Positions 17,611-26,282 are shown, counted from the stretch's first letter. The stretch: DNA of 64,000 bases from an uncultured Collinsella sp. (GCA_900544095.1 UQTV01000001.1:868001-932000), one strand, 5' to 3'. Program-made: numbers and translations. The notes: generated by a model not told the origin, from the letters alone.

Positions 17611-18048
17611 ATGAACGAGGGCTACACCAAGGTATTTGTTTCACTCGACGGTACTGAGCAGCAGGATTTTGTGCTCGCACGCGCCATCAAGGTCGCCGCG
17701 AACAACGGCGCCAAGCTGATCATCGGCCACGTTATCGATTCCACGGCGCTCGAGAGCGCCGGTTCCTATCCGGTCGATCTTGTCAACGGCCTAGAGGAGG
17801 CATTTAAGAACTCCATCGCCAAGCAGCTCGAAGAGGCCAAGGCCAATCCCGACATTCCCGAGGTCGAGGTCATGATTCGCGCCGGCCGCATTCGCGAGAC
17901 GCTCAAGGACGAGATGCTCGACGTGGTTAAGCCCGACCTGGTGCTCTGCGGCGCCCGCGGCCTGTCCTCGATCAAGTATGCGCTGCTGGGTTCAATTTCG
18001 ACGTTCCTGCTGCGCAATACGGACTGCGACATTTTGGTCGTGAAGTAG
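17611..18048 (+). CDS. Universal stress protein UspA family
   Basis: Single 145-residue Usp domain: YTKVFVSLDGTEQQDFVLARA at the N-terminus, and near the end LVLCGARGLSSIKYALLGSIS, matching the ATP-binding GxRG...GS pattern of the ATP-binding subgroup. The role is stress survival by an unknown partner. AAGGAGG lies just before the ATG. It is monocistronic, with its own terminator at 18195. Confidence 0.93.
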   Translation: MNEGYTKVFVSLDGTEQQDFVLARAIKVAANNGAKLIIGHVIDSTALESAGSYPVDLVNGLEEAFKNSIAKQLEEAKANPDIPEVEVMIRAGRIRETLKDEMLDVVKPDLVLCGARGLSSIKYALLGSISTFLLRNTDCDILVVK

Positions 18049-18063
18049 CGTTGCTCCCACCGG

Positions 18064-18152
18064 CCGCGGGGCCTGCGGGGTTTCCACGGGCACGTCCTCG
18101 CCGCGTTGCGGCTGCGGGATGTGCCCTTAGGAAACCCCTCCCGGCCTCGCGG
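18064..18152. repeat. Large imperfect palindromic element
   Basis: CCGCGGGGCC..GGGGTTTCC..GGGCAC is mirrored by GTGCCC..GGAAACCCC..GGCCTCGCGG. The centre holds a further small hairpin (GCCGC GTT GCGGC). It starts 16 nt behind the uspA stop, as the element behind manA does behind its gene. The sequences differ. Confidence 0.65.
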
Positions 18153-18194
18153 CCTTCGCAGCCTTACTTCAGCGAGTTGGCTGATAAAAGATGG

Positions 18195-18228
18195 CGTGCC
18201 GCCCCGTTTGGGGCGGCACGTTTTGTTT
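18195..18228 (+). terminator. Terminator of uspA
   Basis: Perfect 11-bp stem CGTGCCGCCCC / GGGGCGGCACG with loop GTTT, followed by TTTTGTTT on plus. Confidence 0.9.
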
Positions 18229-18271
18229 GGGCTGCACGTTTTTGTTATGAGAGATCCATTTGAGCCTCATA

Positions 18272-18336
18272 GTTATGTTCACGTTCGGAAACATAGCGCC
18301 AGTTGCCTTAGTTAAGTTCACGTTCGGGAACATAGC
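18272..18336. repeat. Pair of 26-bp direct repeats
   Basis: Copies 18272-18297 and 18311-18336 differ at 2 of 26 positions and are 39 bp apart. Each holds the core GTTCACGTTCGG and is partly self-complementary (TATGTT...AACATA). They sit between two 3' ends, so a classical operator role is not obvious. Confidence 0.7.
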
Positions 18337-18360
18337 CGTCCGCACCGCAAGACGGCCCGG

Positions 18361-19404
18361 CTACTCAAAGTATTGGAACTTGTTCGTTGAGAAGGAAAAC
18401 GTTACGACAAAGCCTTCGCCGGAGTCGGATGCTGCGGTGACGTCGATGCCCATCTTGGAGCACAGGCGCGCCACAAGGTAGAGGCCGATGCCCGTTGCGC
18501 GCTTGGTGGTGCGGCCGTTGTCGCCGGTAAAACCTTTCTCGAACACGCGCGGCAGGTCGGCCGCGCTCACGCCGCAGCCGTTGTCCGCGACGGTAAGCTC
18601 GATGCGTTCGCTCGCCAGGCCCTCGTCCAGCAACGCGCCCGAAAACACGATCTTTGCGCCGTCCTCGCGCGCATATTTGATGCTGTTCTGAATAAGCTGG
18701 CCTAGAATAAACTCGAGCCACTTCTCGTCGGTAAAGACCTCAAAGTCGAGGTTCTCGCACACCGGAGCCACGTGCGCCGCGATAAGCTCGCGCGCGTTGG
18801 CTTTAATCGCGCCCGTCACCAAGGTCTTGAGATCCCAGCGACGAATCAGGTAGTCGCGCTCCACGACTTCCGAGCGCGCGTAGTACAGCGCCTGGTCGAT
18901 ATAGCGCTCCACGCGAGCCAGCTCGCGACCCAGGTCATCCACACGCGACAGGTCGTCTTCGCTGCCATCCAGGTTTTCCAAAATCAGATGGGCCGCCGCC
19001 AGGGGCAGCTTGGCCTCGTGGACCCAGCTCTCGATATAGTCGCGATAGTCATCGGTCTGACGCCGGCCTTCGGCAACCTCGTCGCATGCCGCCTTGCCCA
19101 CCCGGCGCAAGACCTCGTACTCGAGCTCGCCCTCGGCATAGGTCGGGCATTGCACCATCTCCTGGACCCATGCGGGACTCTCGAGCTCCTCTGCCGCGCG
19201 CTCCAACTGACGCAGAAAACGGCGACGGCGAGCGTACTCGATCACGATGCCGAGCATACCGAAGATAAAGGACACGCCAACCGCCACGACCACGATAGAA
19301 ACGGGTGCGACGGCGACCGTCAGCACAAAGCAGCTCAGCAGCACGCCGCACGTCCACACGGCGACGGGAAGCAGTGCATCTTTAAAGAACTTGCCAAACG
19401 ACAT
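18361..19404 (-). CDS. Sensor histidine kinase (BceS/GraS-like, intramembrane sensing)
   Basis: 347 residues. Two closely spaced membrane helices (about residues 10-55) have almost no extracellular loop, the architecture of intramembrane-sensing kinases that respond to cell-envelope antibiotics through an ABC transporter. The phosphoacceptor region is WVHEAKLPLAAAHLIL. The ATPase motifs are ILGQLIQNSIKYA (N box), DNGCGVSAADLPRVFEKGF (G1) and GIGLYLVARLCSKMG (G2). It follows its response regulator with a 9-nt gap. No BceAB-type transporter is adjacent, so the trigger is unknown. Confidence 0.92.
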   Translation of the reverse strand: MSFGKFFKDALLPVAVWTCGVLLSCFVLTVAVAPVSIVVVAVGVSFIFGMLGIVIEYARRRRFLRQLERAAEELESPAWVQEMVQCPTYAEGELEYEVLRRVGKAACDEVAEGRRQTDDYRDYIESWVHEAKLPLAAAHLILENLDGSEDDLSRVDDLGRELARVERYIDQALYYARSEVVERDYLIRRWDLKTLVTGAIKANARELIAAHVAPVCENLDFEVFTDEKWLEFILGQLIQNSIKYAREDGAKIVFSGALLDEGLASERIELTVADNGCGVSAADLPRVFEKGFTGDNGRTTKRATGIGLYLVARLCSKMGIDVTAASDSGEGFVVTFSFSTNKFQYFE

Positions 19405-19413
19405 AGCCGGCCC

Positions 19414-20085
19414 CTAGACCGAATAGCCTTGACCGCGATGCGTCGTCAAATACCCCTTGATGCCGATTTTTTCGAGCGTGGTGCGCAGGCGGTTGATGTT
19501 GACGGTGAGCGTATTGTCGTCCACGAAGGCGTCGGAGTCCCACAGGTCCTGCATGATGGCCGAGCGCGAGACGATCTTGCCCGCGCGGCTCAGGAGCAGC
19601 GAGAGAATGCGCAGCTCATTTTTGGTGAGCTCGGTGCTGTCGCCGGTCGCCGTGTTGGTGACCATAGAGCGGGCGAGGTCGAGCTCCAGCCCCTTGTGGA
19701 CGAGCGTGCTGCGCTCGCCTGACGCCGCGGTGCGACGCAGCAGTGCGTTGATGCGCGCCACGAGCACGCGCGCGCTATAGGGCTTGGGAACAAAGTCGTC
19801 CGCGCCGAGCGTCATGGCCATGACCTCGTCGATCTCGGTCGTGCGCGAGGTGAGGACGATGATGGGGACCTCGGATTCGCGGCGAACCTCGTGGCAGATA
19901 TGCTGGCCGTCCTTGACGGGAAGCGTGAGGTCGAGCAGCACCAGGTCGGGCGCGGCGGCGAGAATATCGCGCGAGACATGCTCGAACGATTCGCAGGCCT
20001 CGATTTCAAACCCGGCGCGGGCAAGGATGTCGACAAGCTCACGACGAATGGGCTCGTCGTCCTCAACGATATAGATTAGCGCCAT
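19414..20085 (-). CDS. OmpR/PhoB-family response regulator (BceR-like)
   Basis: 223 residues: a receiver domain (YIVEDDEPIRRELV acidic pocket, phospho-Asp in LVLLDLTLPVKDG, Lys in DDFVPKPYSARVL) and a C-terminal winged helix (ELTKNELRILSLLLSR... TVNINRLRTTLEKIG). I chose the ATG at 20085 because GGAG precedes it and the receiver starts there. Partner of the downstream kinase. Confidence 0.94.
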   Translation of the reverse strand: MALIYIVEDDEPIRRELVDILARAGFEIEACESFEHVSRDILAAAPDLVLLDLTLPVKDGQHICHEVRRESEVPIIVLTSRTTEIDEVMAMTLGADDFVPKPYSARVLVARINALLRRTAASGERSTLVHKGLELDLARSMVTNTATGDSTELTKNELRILSLLLSRAGKIVSRSAIMQDLWDSDAFVDDNTLTVNINRLRTTLEKIGIKGYLTTHRGQGYSV

Positions 20086-20229
20086 GGATTCCGCTCTCCT
20101 CTTGGTTGTCTTGCCACCATTATGGCTGCGAAACTGCAGGTGCGCGCCACGCACGTCGCCAAGGTGACAGAACTGTTCGCGAGCGGGGGCGTTTTGTCCG
20201 CCTCGCACTCGCAGCGGTGGCGGGAACCA

Positions 20230-20266
20230 AAATGATTCTTTAATCCCCGTCCCAGAATAATCATTT
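20230..20266. repeat. GGGAC-loop palindrome, unit d
   Basis: Arms AAATGATT / AATCATTT enclose an interior that reads TCTGGGACGGGGATTAAAG on minus. It overlaps the stop codon of the next gene and may act as its terminator (TTTTGG follows on minus). Confidence 0.6.
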
Positions 20267-20972
20267 AGCGACGGGCACGAAGCTTTTCGTAGCCGTCGGC
20301 GAAGAAAGCGACCGTGGCGGCGTCGGACTCGGCGGCGTCGGCGTCGGCGGCAGGCACCACGCCGTGCTCGTCACTTACCAGGAACAAGGCGCCCTTGAGC
20401 TGTGCGGGAATGTCCACGCGCGTGACCGGGATGCCCTTGGTCTGGGCCAGCTGCTCTATGAGCGTCGCCGTGCCGCACAGGCACTCGTCCGCCGGCGCCA
20501 CAAAGGCCAGCTCGCCGTTGTTGACGGCAGCGAGCAGCTCGGGCGCCACGCCGGTTTCGTCGGCCTCGGAGCGGGCCTCGGCGGAGCGGGCACGCAGCGC
20601 CTTGGCCGAAGTATCGGCCAGCGGCTCGTACTCACCCACCGTCATGGCGGCATTGCCGTTAACGTCGATCACCAGCATGAGCACGCCGTCGTGCGCGGTG
20701 TAATCGCCCTCGGCAAGCGACCACTCAACGTGCTGCTTAGCCCAGCTGAGCATGTTATGGGTAAGCGGCTCGCCCTGCACCAAGCGCTCGGACAGCGCGC
20801 GAATGTGACGGTTGAGCATGGGCACCTTTTTGTTGGACATGCGCCAACGGCAGATAAGCGCGGGCTTGTCGAGCGTAAACTTCTCGACCGCCTCCTGATT
20901 GGCGCAAAAGTCCTCGTACGCACGCTGGTCCTCGGCATTGCCAAACAGCTCTGCATCATCAATCTGGGGCAT
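20265..20972 (-). CDS. Conserved hypothetical protein
   Basis: 235 residues, starting MPQIDDAELFGNAEDQRAYE. AAAGG lies upstream of the chosen ATG at 20972. I do not recognise a family. It is acidic, without a signal peptide or membrane segment. It has two mixed alpha/beta segments, LMLVIDVNGNAAMTVGEYEPL (about 110-130) and GALFLVSDEHGVVPAAD near the C-terminus, and an Ala-rich helix between. It sits behind the purH terminator on the same strand. Confidence 0.75.
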   Translation of the reverse strand: MPQIDDAELFGNAEDQRAYEDFCANQEAVEKFTLDKPALICRWRMSNKKVPMLNRHIRALSERLVQGEPLTHNMLSWAKQHVEWSLAEGDYTAHDGVLMLVIDVNGNAAMTVGEYEPLADTSAKALRARSAEARSEADETGVAPELLAAVNNGELAFVAPADECLCGTATLIEQLAQTKGIPVTRVDIPAQLKGALFLVSDEHGVVPAADADAAESDAATVAFFADGYEKLRARR

Positions 20973-21012
20973 GGTTGTACCTTTCGTGTTAGTCATTCCG
21001 TCCTCTTATACC

Positions 21013-21047
21013 AAAAAGACGGCCCTCCAAACGGAGCGACCGTCTTT
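21013..21047 (-). terminator. Terminator downstream of purH
   Basis: On minus, AAAGACGG and CCGTCTTT pair, with an inner CTCC/GGAG pair, and are followed by TTTTTGG. It separates purH from the hypothetical gene that starts at 20972. Confidence 0.82.
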
Positions 21048-21130
21048 TGCAGAGATTATTTTAGAAGCGAGGCGGTCCAAGGGACGAGATAACATCCCAT
21101 CCTCCCCAGTCAACCTAACAGGTCGGCGAG

Positions 21131-21227
21131 GGTTGCCCAGGTGCCGCAGATTGCCGTGAAAGAGGAGCGACGCGTACTTGGGTACGCGAGCGACGAATGA
21201 GCGGCAAGGTGCGGTGGTTGGGCAAGC
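21131..21227. repeat. Nested palindromic element next to purH
   Basis: Outer imperfect arms GGTTGCCCAGGTGCCGCA..TTGCCG and CGGCAA..TGCGGTGGTTGGGCAAGCC enclose a perfect inner hairpin CGCGTAC TTGG GTACGCG (21171-21188). The inner hairpin is flanked by two direct copies of GAGCGAC. It lies 20 nt behind the purH stop. Confidence 0.65.
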
Positions 21228-21246
21228 CGCAGCGCCACCTCCCTAC

Positions 21247-22854
21247 TTAATGGCGGAAGTGGCGGGCACCCGTGAAAACCATCGCAATATTGTGCTCGTT
21301 GCAGGCCTGGATGCTCTCGTCGTCGCGCTTGGAGCCACCGGGCTGGATGATGCAGGTCACGCCGTGTGCGGCAAGCACGTCGACGTTGTCGCGGAACGGG
21401 AAGAACGCGTCACTCGCGCAGGCAAAGCCGCCCTTCTCCACGCCTTCGCGCTCGCAAAAGTCCTCGGCGCGTTCGCAGGCAAGCAGTGCGGAGTCAACGC
21501 GGTTGGGCTGACCAGGGCCCATGCCAATGCCGGCCTTGCCCTTGGAGACCAGGATGGCGTTGGACTTAACGCCCTTGCAGACCTTCCAGGCAAACTCGAG
21601 CTCGGCCATCTCAGCGTCGGTGGGCTTGCGATCGGTGGGGAACGTAAAGGTCGCGGGACCCTCGGTCACGTGGTCGACCTCCTGCACCAGCATGCCGCCG
21701 TCGATGGAGCGCAGCTCCACCTGGGCACCGTGGTCCACGCCGCCGGTAGCCAGCACGCGCAGGTTGGGGCGCTTGACCATGCGCTCGAGCGCCTCATCGG
21801 TGTAGCTCGGGGCGATGATGACCTCGACGAACTGCTTGTTCTGGTCGGCGAAGTGCTCAACCAGCTCAAAGGGAACCTCGCGGTTGCAGGCGATGATGCC
21901 GCCGAAGGCGCTCTTGGGATCGCAGGCGAAAGCGCGGTCGTAGGCGGCCGTGATGTCCTCGGCAACGGCGGAACCGCAGGGGTTCTGATGCTTGAGGATC
22001 ACGCAGGCCGGCTCGTCGAACTCGCGGACCAGGTTCCAGGCGGCATCGGCGTCCAGATAGTTGTTGTAGCTGAGCGGCTTGCCCTGGATCTGCTCGGAGC
22101 CCACAAGCGGGAACTGAGAGCTCGCGGTGTTCTCGCAGCCCTCGGCAAAGCGGTAGACCGTAGCCTTTTGCTGAGGATTCTCACCATAGCGCAGGTCGTC
22201 GACCTTCTCCAGCGAGATCTCGAGCTTGGCAGAGGTGTCCGCCACGTCGCTTGCCTGAGCGGCAAGCCAACGGGAGATAGCCGTGTCGTAGGCGGCGGTA
22301 GTCTGGTAGACCTTCACCTGCAGGCGGCGACGGGTGGAAAGCGTGGTGCAGCCACCGGTCTCGCGCATCTCGGCCAGGACGGCATCATAGTCGGCCGGGT
22401 CGGAGATGACGGTAACGCTCGCGGCGTTCTTGGCGGCAGAGCGCAGCATGGAGGGACCACCGATGTCAATGTGCTCGATGGCATCCGCAAAGGTGACCTC
22501 GGGGTTGGCGACGGTCTTCTCGAACTCGTACAGGTTGACGACGACCAGGTCGATTAGCTTAATGCCGTGCTGAGCGGCTTCCTGCATGTGCTGCTCGGAA
22601 TCGCGACGGGCCAGCAGCGCGCCGTGAACCTTGGGATGCAGCGTCTTGACGCGGCCGTCCATCATCTCGGGATAGCCCGTGAACTCCTCGATGGGGGTTA
22701 CGGGAACGCCCGCGTCCTCGATGGCACGAGCCGTGCCGCCCGTAGAGATGATCTCGACGCCAAAGTCGTCAACCAGCGTCCGTGCGAAATCGACGACGCC
22801 CGTCTTATCGGTAACCGAGATCAACGCGCGTGCGATCTTCACATCAGATCCCAT
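21247..22854 (-). CDS. purH: Bifunctional AICAR transformylase/IMP cyclohydrolase PurH
   Basis: Last two steps of purine synthesis. The N-terminal MGS-like cyclohydrolase domain (about 1-195) includes ARALISVTDKTGVVDFA, ISTGGTARAIEDAGV and GRVKTLHPKVHGALL. The C-terminal transformylase domain includes LRYGENPQQKATVY, LSYNNYLDADAAW and IIQPGGSKRDDE. Its 535 residues are normal. CAGGAGG precedes the ATG. No other pur gene is adjacent. Confidence 0.97.
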   Translation of the reverse strand: MGSDVKIARALISVTDKTGVVDFARTLVDDFGVEIISTGGTARAIEDAGVPVTPIEEFTGYPEMMDGRVKTLHPKVHGALLARRDSEQHMQEAAQHGIKLIDLVVVNLYEFEKTVANPEVTFADAIEHIDIGGPSMLRSAAKNAASVTVISDPADYDAVLAEMRETGGCTTLSTRRRLQVKVYQTTAAYDTAISRWLAAQASDVADTSAKLEISLEKVDDLRYGENPQQKATVYRFAEGCENTASSQFPLVGSEQIQGKPLSYNNYLDADAAWNLVREFDEPACVILKHQNPCGSAVAEDITAAYDRAFACDPKSAFGGIIACNREVPFELVEHFADQNKQFVEVIIAPSYTDEALERMVKRPNLRVLATGGVDHGAQVELRSIDGGMLVQEVDHVTEGPATFTFPTDRKPTDAEMAELEFAWKVCKGVKSNAILVSKGKAGIGMGPGQPNRVDSALLACERAEDFCEREGVEKGGFACASDAFFPFRDNVDVLAAHGVTCIIQPGGSKRDDESIQACNEHNIAMVFTGARHFRH

Positions 22855-23131
22855 GCAGTCCTCCTGTCTGGTACGCCGCCGTGCTCTGTGAGTCGGTGAT
22901 ACGTCGATCTGCAGCGCTCGCGCAGCGGCATTGAAAATACTGATTTAATGTAGCGCATCGAGCGCGTCGATGCACCCCGCAACGGTCGCATGTGCAGAAA
23001 AAGCTTGCGAGCGGAGGGCATGGGCGCAGCACCGGGCGCGGTGAGTTCATGGAACACAGGGGCACCATAATTAGATGCCAATAGCGTGGTAGAACTGTGC
23101 TCGATATGCATCCGCAAAAGAAAGAGGCACC

Positions 23132-23773
23132 ATGGTCTCGCGGGCTCTCTACCGACCGTTTGATACCGAAGACTTCGACGCCATCGCGCTGATTCTGCAG
23201 CAGCTTTGGCATAACAATTCGGATAACGATGAGTACAACCGCCTCGAGGCCGCGTGCGACCTCGCCTACTGCCTTTCGTCGTCGACGTTTTCGCAGGTTG
23301 CCGTAATCGACGGTCAGGCGCGTGGCATTTCGCTCGTGCGTGCGGGACAGAGCTCCGGCGCCACCGTTAAGGAACATTGGATGGATACCGAACGCGCGCT
23401 GCTTTCGCAGATGCGTGAACTGGAGCCTGATGCCTGCGCCGAGTATCTCTCGTTTGTGCGTGCAACCATCCGAACCAACAACCGCCTGCTCGAGAGCAGC
23501 CCGTTGCCGCACGACAACGAAGTCACGCTGCTCGCCGTCGATCCCGATGTCCACGGCCTGGGCGTTGGCTCGGTTTTGCTCGATGCCGCGGTCTCGTACC
23601 TGTCCTCGCGCGGGGCGACAAGGGCACACTTGTACACCGACTCTAACTGCTCGTGGAAGTTCTACGAGCTGCACGGCTTTAAGCGCACGGCCACGCACCG
23701 CGCCAACCGCGAAGAGCGTCGTCACGACATGCCGCGTGAAAGCTTTCTCTACGAACTCGACCTAACAGCCTAG
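23132..23773 (+). CDS. GNAT-family N-acetyltransferase
   Basis: 213 residues. The acetyl-CoA-binding loop is seen in LLAVDPDVHGLGVGSVLLDAA (V-x-x-x-x-x-G-x-G-x-G/S). The typical end SNCSWKFYELHGFKRT follows. An acidic helical N-terminal part precedes the core. The substrate is unknown. It is divergent from purH and followed by repeats rather than a partner gene. Confidence 0.88.
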   Translation: MVSRALYRPFDTEDFDAIALILQQLWHNNSDNDEYNRLEAACDLAYCLSSSTFSQVAVIDGQARGISLVRAGQSSGATVKEHWMDTERALLSQMRELEPDACAEYLSFVRATIRTNNRLLESSPLPHDNEVTLLAVDPDVHGLGVGSVLLDAAVSYLSSRGATRAHLYTDSNCSWKFYELHGFKRTATHRANREERRHDMPRESFLYELDLTA

Positions 23774-23790
23774 CCCAAGCAGCCACACCT

Positions 23791-23858
23791 AGTCATTTAA
23801 GAACGTCCCCAATGACTGATCCCCAACAACTAGTCATTTAAGTCTGTCCCTAATGAGT
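23791..23858. repeat. GGGAC-loop palindromes, units e and f in tandem
   Basis: Unit e: AGTCATT - TAAGAACGTCCCC - AATGACT (23791-23817). Unit f: AGTCATT - TAAGTCTGTCCCT - AATGAGT (23832-23858), one arm mismatch. Read on minus, the loops are GGGGACGTTCTTA and AGGGACAGACTTA. Confidence 0.75.
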
Positions 23859-23882
23859 GGCCTAGGGGGTTTGTAGATAGCC

Positions 23883-23935
23883 GTGGTCAAAATACATCAA
23901 ATATGAGTACTGTTACCTTTTTAGTAGCAGCGATT
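23883..23935 (+). repeat. ATGAGTACTGTT intergenic repeat, copy 2
   Basis: Same orientation as copy 1, with a common core from CAAATATGAG to CAGCGATT and a shared GTGG(C/T)CAAAA flank, about 17 kb away. Confidence 0.75.
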
Positions 23936-24011
23936 CGGGGCATTTTTGATGCTTATAGGCATGACGACCAGCTGCACGAGCTGACGTAACTCCCCAAATG
24001 TTCAATAAAAT

Positions 24012-24045
24012 GAGCTCCTAACGAGAAGTACTCTCATTAGGAGCC
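24012..24045. terminator. Hairpin between convergent GNAT and DUF2207 genes
   Basis: GAGCTCCTAACGAGA pairs with TCTCATTAGGAGC (one wobble). On minus it is followed by CATTTTATTG. Probably bidirectional. Confidence 0.65.
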
Positions 24046-24074
24046 CATTATTATGTGCAAACATATGTGACCAA

Positions 24075-24112
24075 CGCAGCAACAGTACTCATATTTGGCA
24101 TTTTTTGTCCAC
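24075..24112 (-). repeat. ATGAGTACTGTT intergenic repeat, copy 3 (inverted, short)
   Basis: On minus it reads GTGGACAAAAAATGCC then CAAATATGAGTACTGTTG. The flank and core match copies 1 and 2, but the T-rich loop and second arm are missing. Confidence 0.65.
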
Positions 24113-24225
24113 TGCCCCTTGCGCGAAGGTCCTCAGCGGAAAGTTTGACCCGTTTCGATGCACAAAAATGGGATGAATCTTCCCTGGCAACCGCCCAGAA
24201 AGATCCACCCCAAAGCAAGCGCTCG

Positions 24226-26169
24226 CTAGAACGTTCCGCCGCCGCCTCCGCCGACGCCGCCGCCTCCGCCGCCCGAGAAGCCGCCGCCTCCGCCGCCGCT
24301 CGAGCTGTCGGAGCTCGATGCCAGCTCACGGATGCTCTCGTGATACACGCCGTCGAACGAATCCATCGGCGACTCGTTGCCGTAATGATGGTAGTACCAC
24401 CAGTAGCAGGGGTAATTGTCGTAGAAACCGTCGGCCTCGCGCACCTCGGGAGGAACAGCCTCGGCAAGCTGACGCAGGACTTCCTTGGAAACACCCAGCG
24501 CCGCACCCATCACCAGAAGTTTATTCCACAGGACCAGATCGCCGGGGACGGCTTCCTTTAGGCGCGTGAAATCCTCGAGCCAATGCTTGAGCGCCTTGCA
24601 GCGAGCCGCCACCTCGGCGCCCTCCGGCGTAAAGCGGCGGAACGTAAGGCCCACGCCAATACCCACCAGCACAATCGGCACCGAGATAACCGCGGCGATA
24701 ATGTTCGCCTGTGCGCCGTCGGTAAAGAAGATGGATCCCGCGGGAATACAGGCGATCAGAATACCAAGAACCAGGCAAAACACCATTGCGACAATGCCGT
24801 CCGAGGCAACGTACTCGCTATCGGCCAGCTTGCCCTTAACGGTGTTCTGATAGTCCTCGAGCTTGTCGCCCACGGGTGTAGCGTGCTGCTTGACGTAGTG
24901 CTGCAGCTCGTCGAACGTGCGCGAGCGATCGCCGTTCTCGTCGGGCTTAGCACCGGCAAAGAAGACCTTGAGCACCATGTGGTCAATGCCCTTGGCCGAC
25001 TTCCAGCCCGCATCACCCACCGTCACGCGATACGTCTGCTCTTCTTTTTCACGCCCCAACAGACCCTTCTTAGCCTTAGTCACGGTCGCCTGCTCCAGCT
25101 TAATCACACGGTCGTCGGTGAGCTTCATGAGCGTGGCGATATATGCCTGATCGGGCACCTCGTTCCAGCTCATGAGGGCCGAAAGCACAGCGGGATGGTC
25201 GGCCGAAGGCACATCGCGGAAATATTCGTCCTGGAAAAGCGGCTTGGGCTTGCGGCGGCGCAGCTTGAGCACAACGATTGTGCCGGTAAAGGCCACCGCC
25301 GCGACAACACTTAGTACGGCAAGTACATTGGCAATCATGCGAGCGTGAGCGCGGCGGGCGTTAGCCTCGTCGGCCCATGCCTTCTCCTCGCTCAGGATTG
25401 TCGGCATGCGCTCCTCGCTCGAAGTGGAAAGCCAAGGCACCCAATCGCTGGGGAAGGTGATGCGCGCCTCGGCGAATTCGCCCTGATGCACGCAGGGAAT
25501 GGTATAGGTGACCATGGGTTCATCCGCATCGAGCGATACGTCGCCCGTCAGCGGGCCGTGGCCCCATGCGCGGAAGTTATCGCCCTTGACGGCCGCCGTC
25601 CCGGCGGCGGCATTTGCGAAGTGCACTTCCATCTCGACGTCATCGGAATCCGCGGACCAGCCGTCGCCCACGAATTTCCAATAGAGCTCGGCGGTATCGG
25701 CCCAGTTCATAACCGCACCGGTCATGGTGTAACTCACGTAATAGATCGCGCTGTCGCCGCTCTCGTGGGGGCTGAACACCTTGATTCTTACGCCGCTGTC
25801 GGACTGCTCAACCGTATAGACGCCGTTGTCGCCTTTGTTTGCGCTGTCGACCTTGTTAAACGCGGTGTCGTCTTCCTCGACGCTCAGCACATTGACGCCC
25901 GCCGCACCGCCCTGCTGGTTAGAGCCTGTATTGATCTCCCAAAACACGCCGTTGATGTCGTCATCGAAATCAAACTGGCGTCCCTCGACAACGGTCAGCG
26001 AGCCGTCGGCCTCGACCGTGGCACCGATATAGGTTTGGGTCATGGAGTAGCCGTCGGCGTGCGCGGCGACAGGCAGCAGCAACAACGCAAGCGCGACGAG
26101 CACGCAGACGGAAGCGAATCGCGCAAACAGGCAGCGCTGCCGACAAGTATTGGCAATGGGGGCGTTCAT
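24226..26169 (-). CDS. DUF2207-family membrane protein with glycine-rich tail
   Basis: 647 residues. A signal peptide ends at VAAHA. A DUF2207-type extracellular beta domain (about 35-270) includes VVEGRQFDFDDDINGVFWEI. A membrane helix lies around residue 300 (NVLAVLSVVAAVAFTGTIVVL), with two more near 480-540 (MVFCLVLGILIACIPAG, IIAAVISVPIVLVGIGVG). The C-terminus is almost pure glycine (runs of 6), common in this family. The ATG at 26169 was chosen because the signal peptide starts there. Function is unknown in the family; envelope-related. Confidence 0.88.
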   Translation of the reverse strand: MNAPIANTCRQRCLFARFASVCVLVALALLLLPVAAHADGYSMTQTYIGATVEADGSLTVVEGRQFDFDDDINGVFWEINTGSNQQGGAAGVNVLSVEEDDTAFNKVDSANKGDNGVYTVEQSDSGVRIKVFSPHESGDSAIYYVSYTMTGAVMNWADTAELYWKFVGDGWSADSDDVEMEVHFANAAAGTAAVKGDNFRAWGHGPLTGDVSLDADEPMVTYTIPCVHQGEFAEARITFPSDWVPWLSTSSEERMPTILSEEKAWADEANARRAHARMIANVLAVLSVVAAVAFTGTIVVLKLRRRKPKPLFQDEYFRDVPSADHPAVLSALMSWNEVPDQAYIATLMKLTDDRVIKLEQATVTKAKKGLLGREKEEQTYRVTVGDAGWKSAKGIDHMVLKVFFAGAKPDENGDRSRTFDELQHYVKQHATPVGDKLEDYQNTVKGKLADSEYVASDGIVAMVFCLVLGILIACIPAGSIFFTDGAQANIIAAVISVPIVLVGIGVGLTFRRFTPEGAEVAARCKALKHWLEDFTRLKEAVPGDLVLWNKLLVMGAALGVSKEVLRQLAEAVPPEVREADGFYDNYPCYWWYYHHYGNESPMDSFDGVYHESIRELASSSDSSSGGGGGGFSGGGGGGVGGGGGGTF

Positions 26170-26282
26170 AGGCACATCCTTTGTCTGTAAAACCAACATC
26201 GCCATTGTCCCACGTTTGCGGACACACATGACGAATATCTGGGCCAACGGAGCGTCAAAACGGGACAAAAGTCACGCCCGCC

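Larger units (their letters stand above)
18049..18360. other. Intergenic stretch between convergent uspA and sensor kinase
   Basis: 312 bases that hold a large imperfect palindrome (18064-18152), the uspA terminator (18195-18228) and two 26-bp direct repeats (18272-18297 and 18311-18336). No coding sequence is supported. Confidence 0.75.
23774..24225. other. Repeat-rich intergenic stretch
   Basis: 452 bases between a plus and a minus gene, with no convincing ORF. It holds palindrome units e and f (23791-23858), forward copy 2 and inverted copy 3 of the ATGAGTACTGTT repeat (23883-23935, 24075-24112), and a terminator hairpin (24012-24045) between those copies. Confidence 0.75.
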
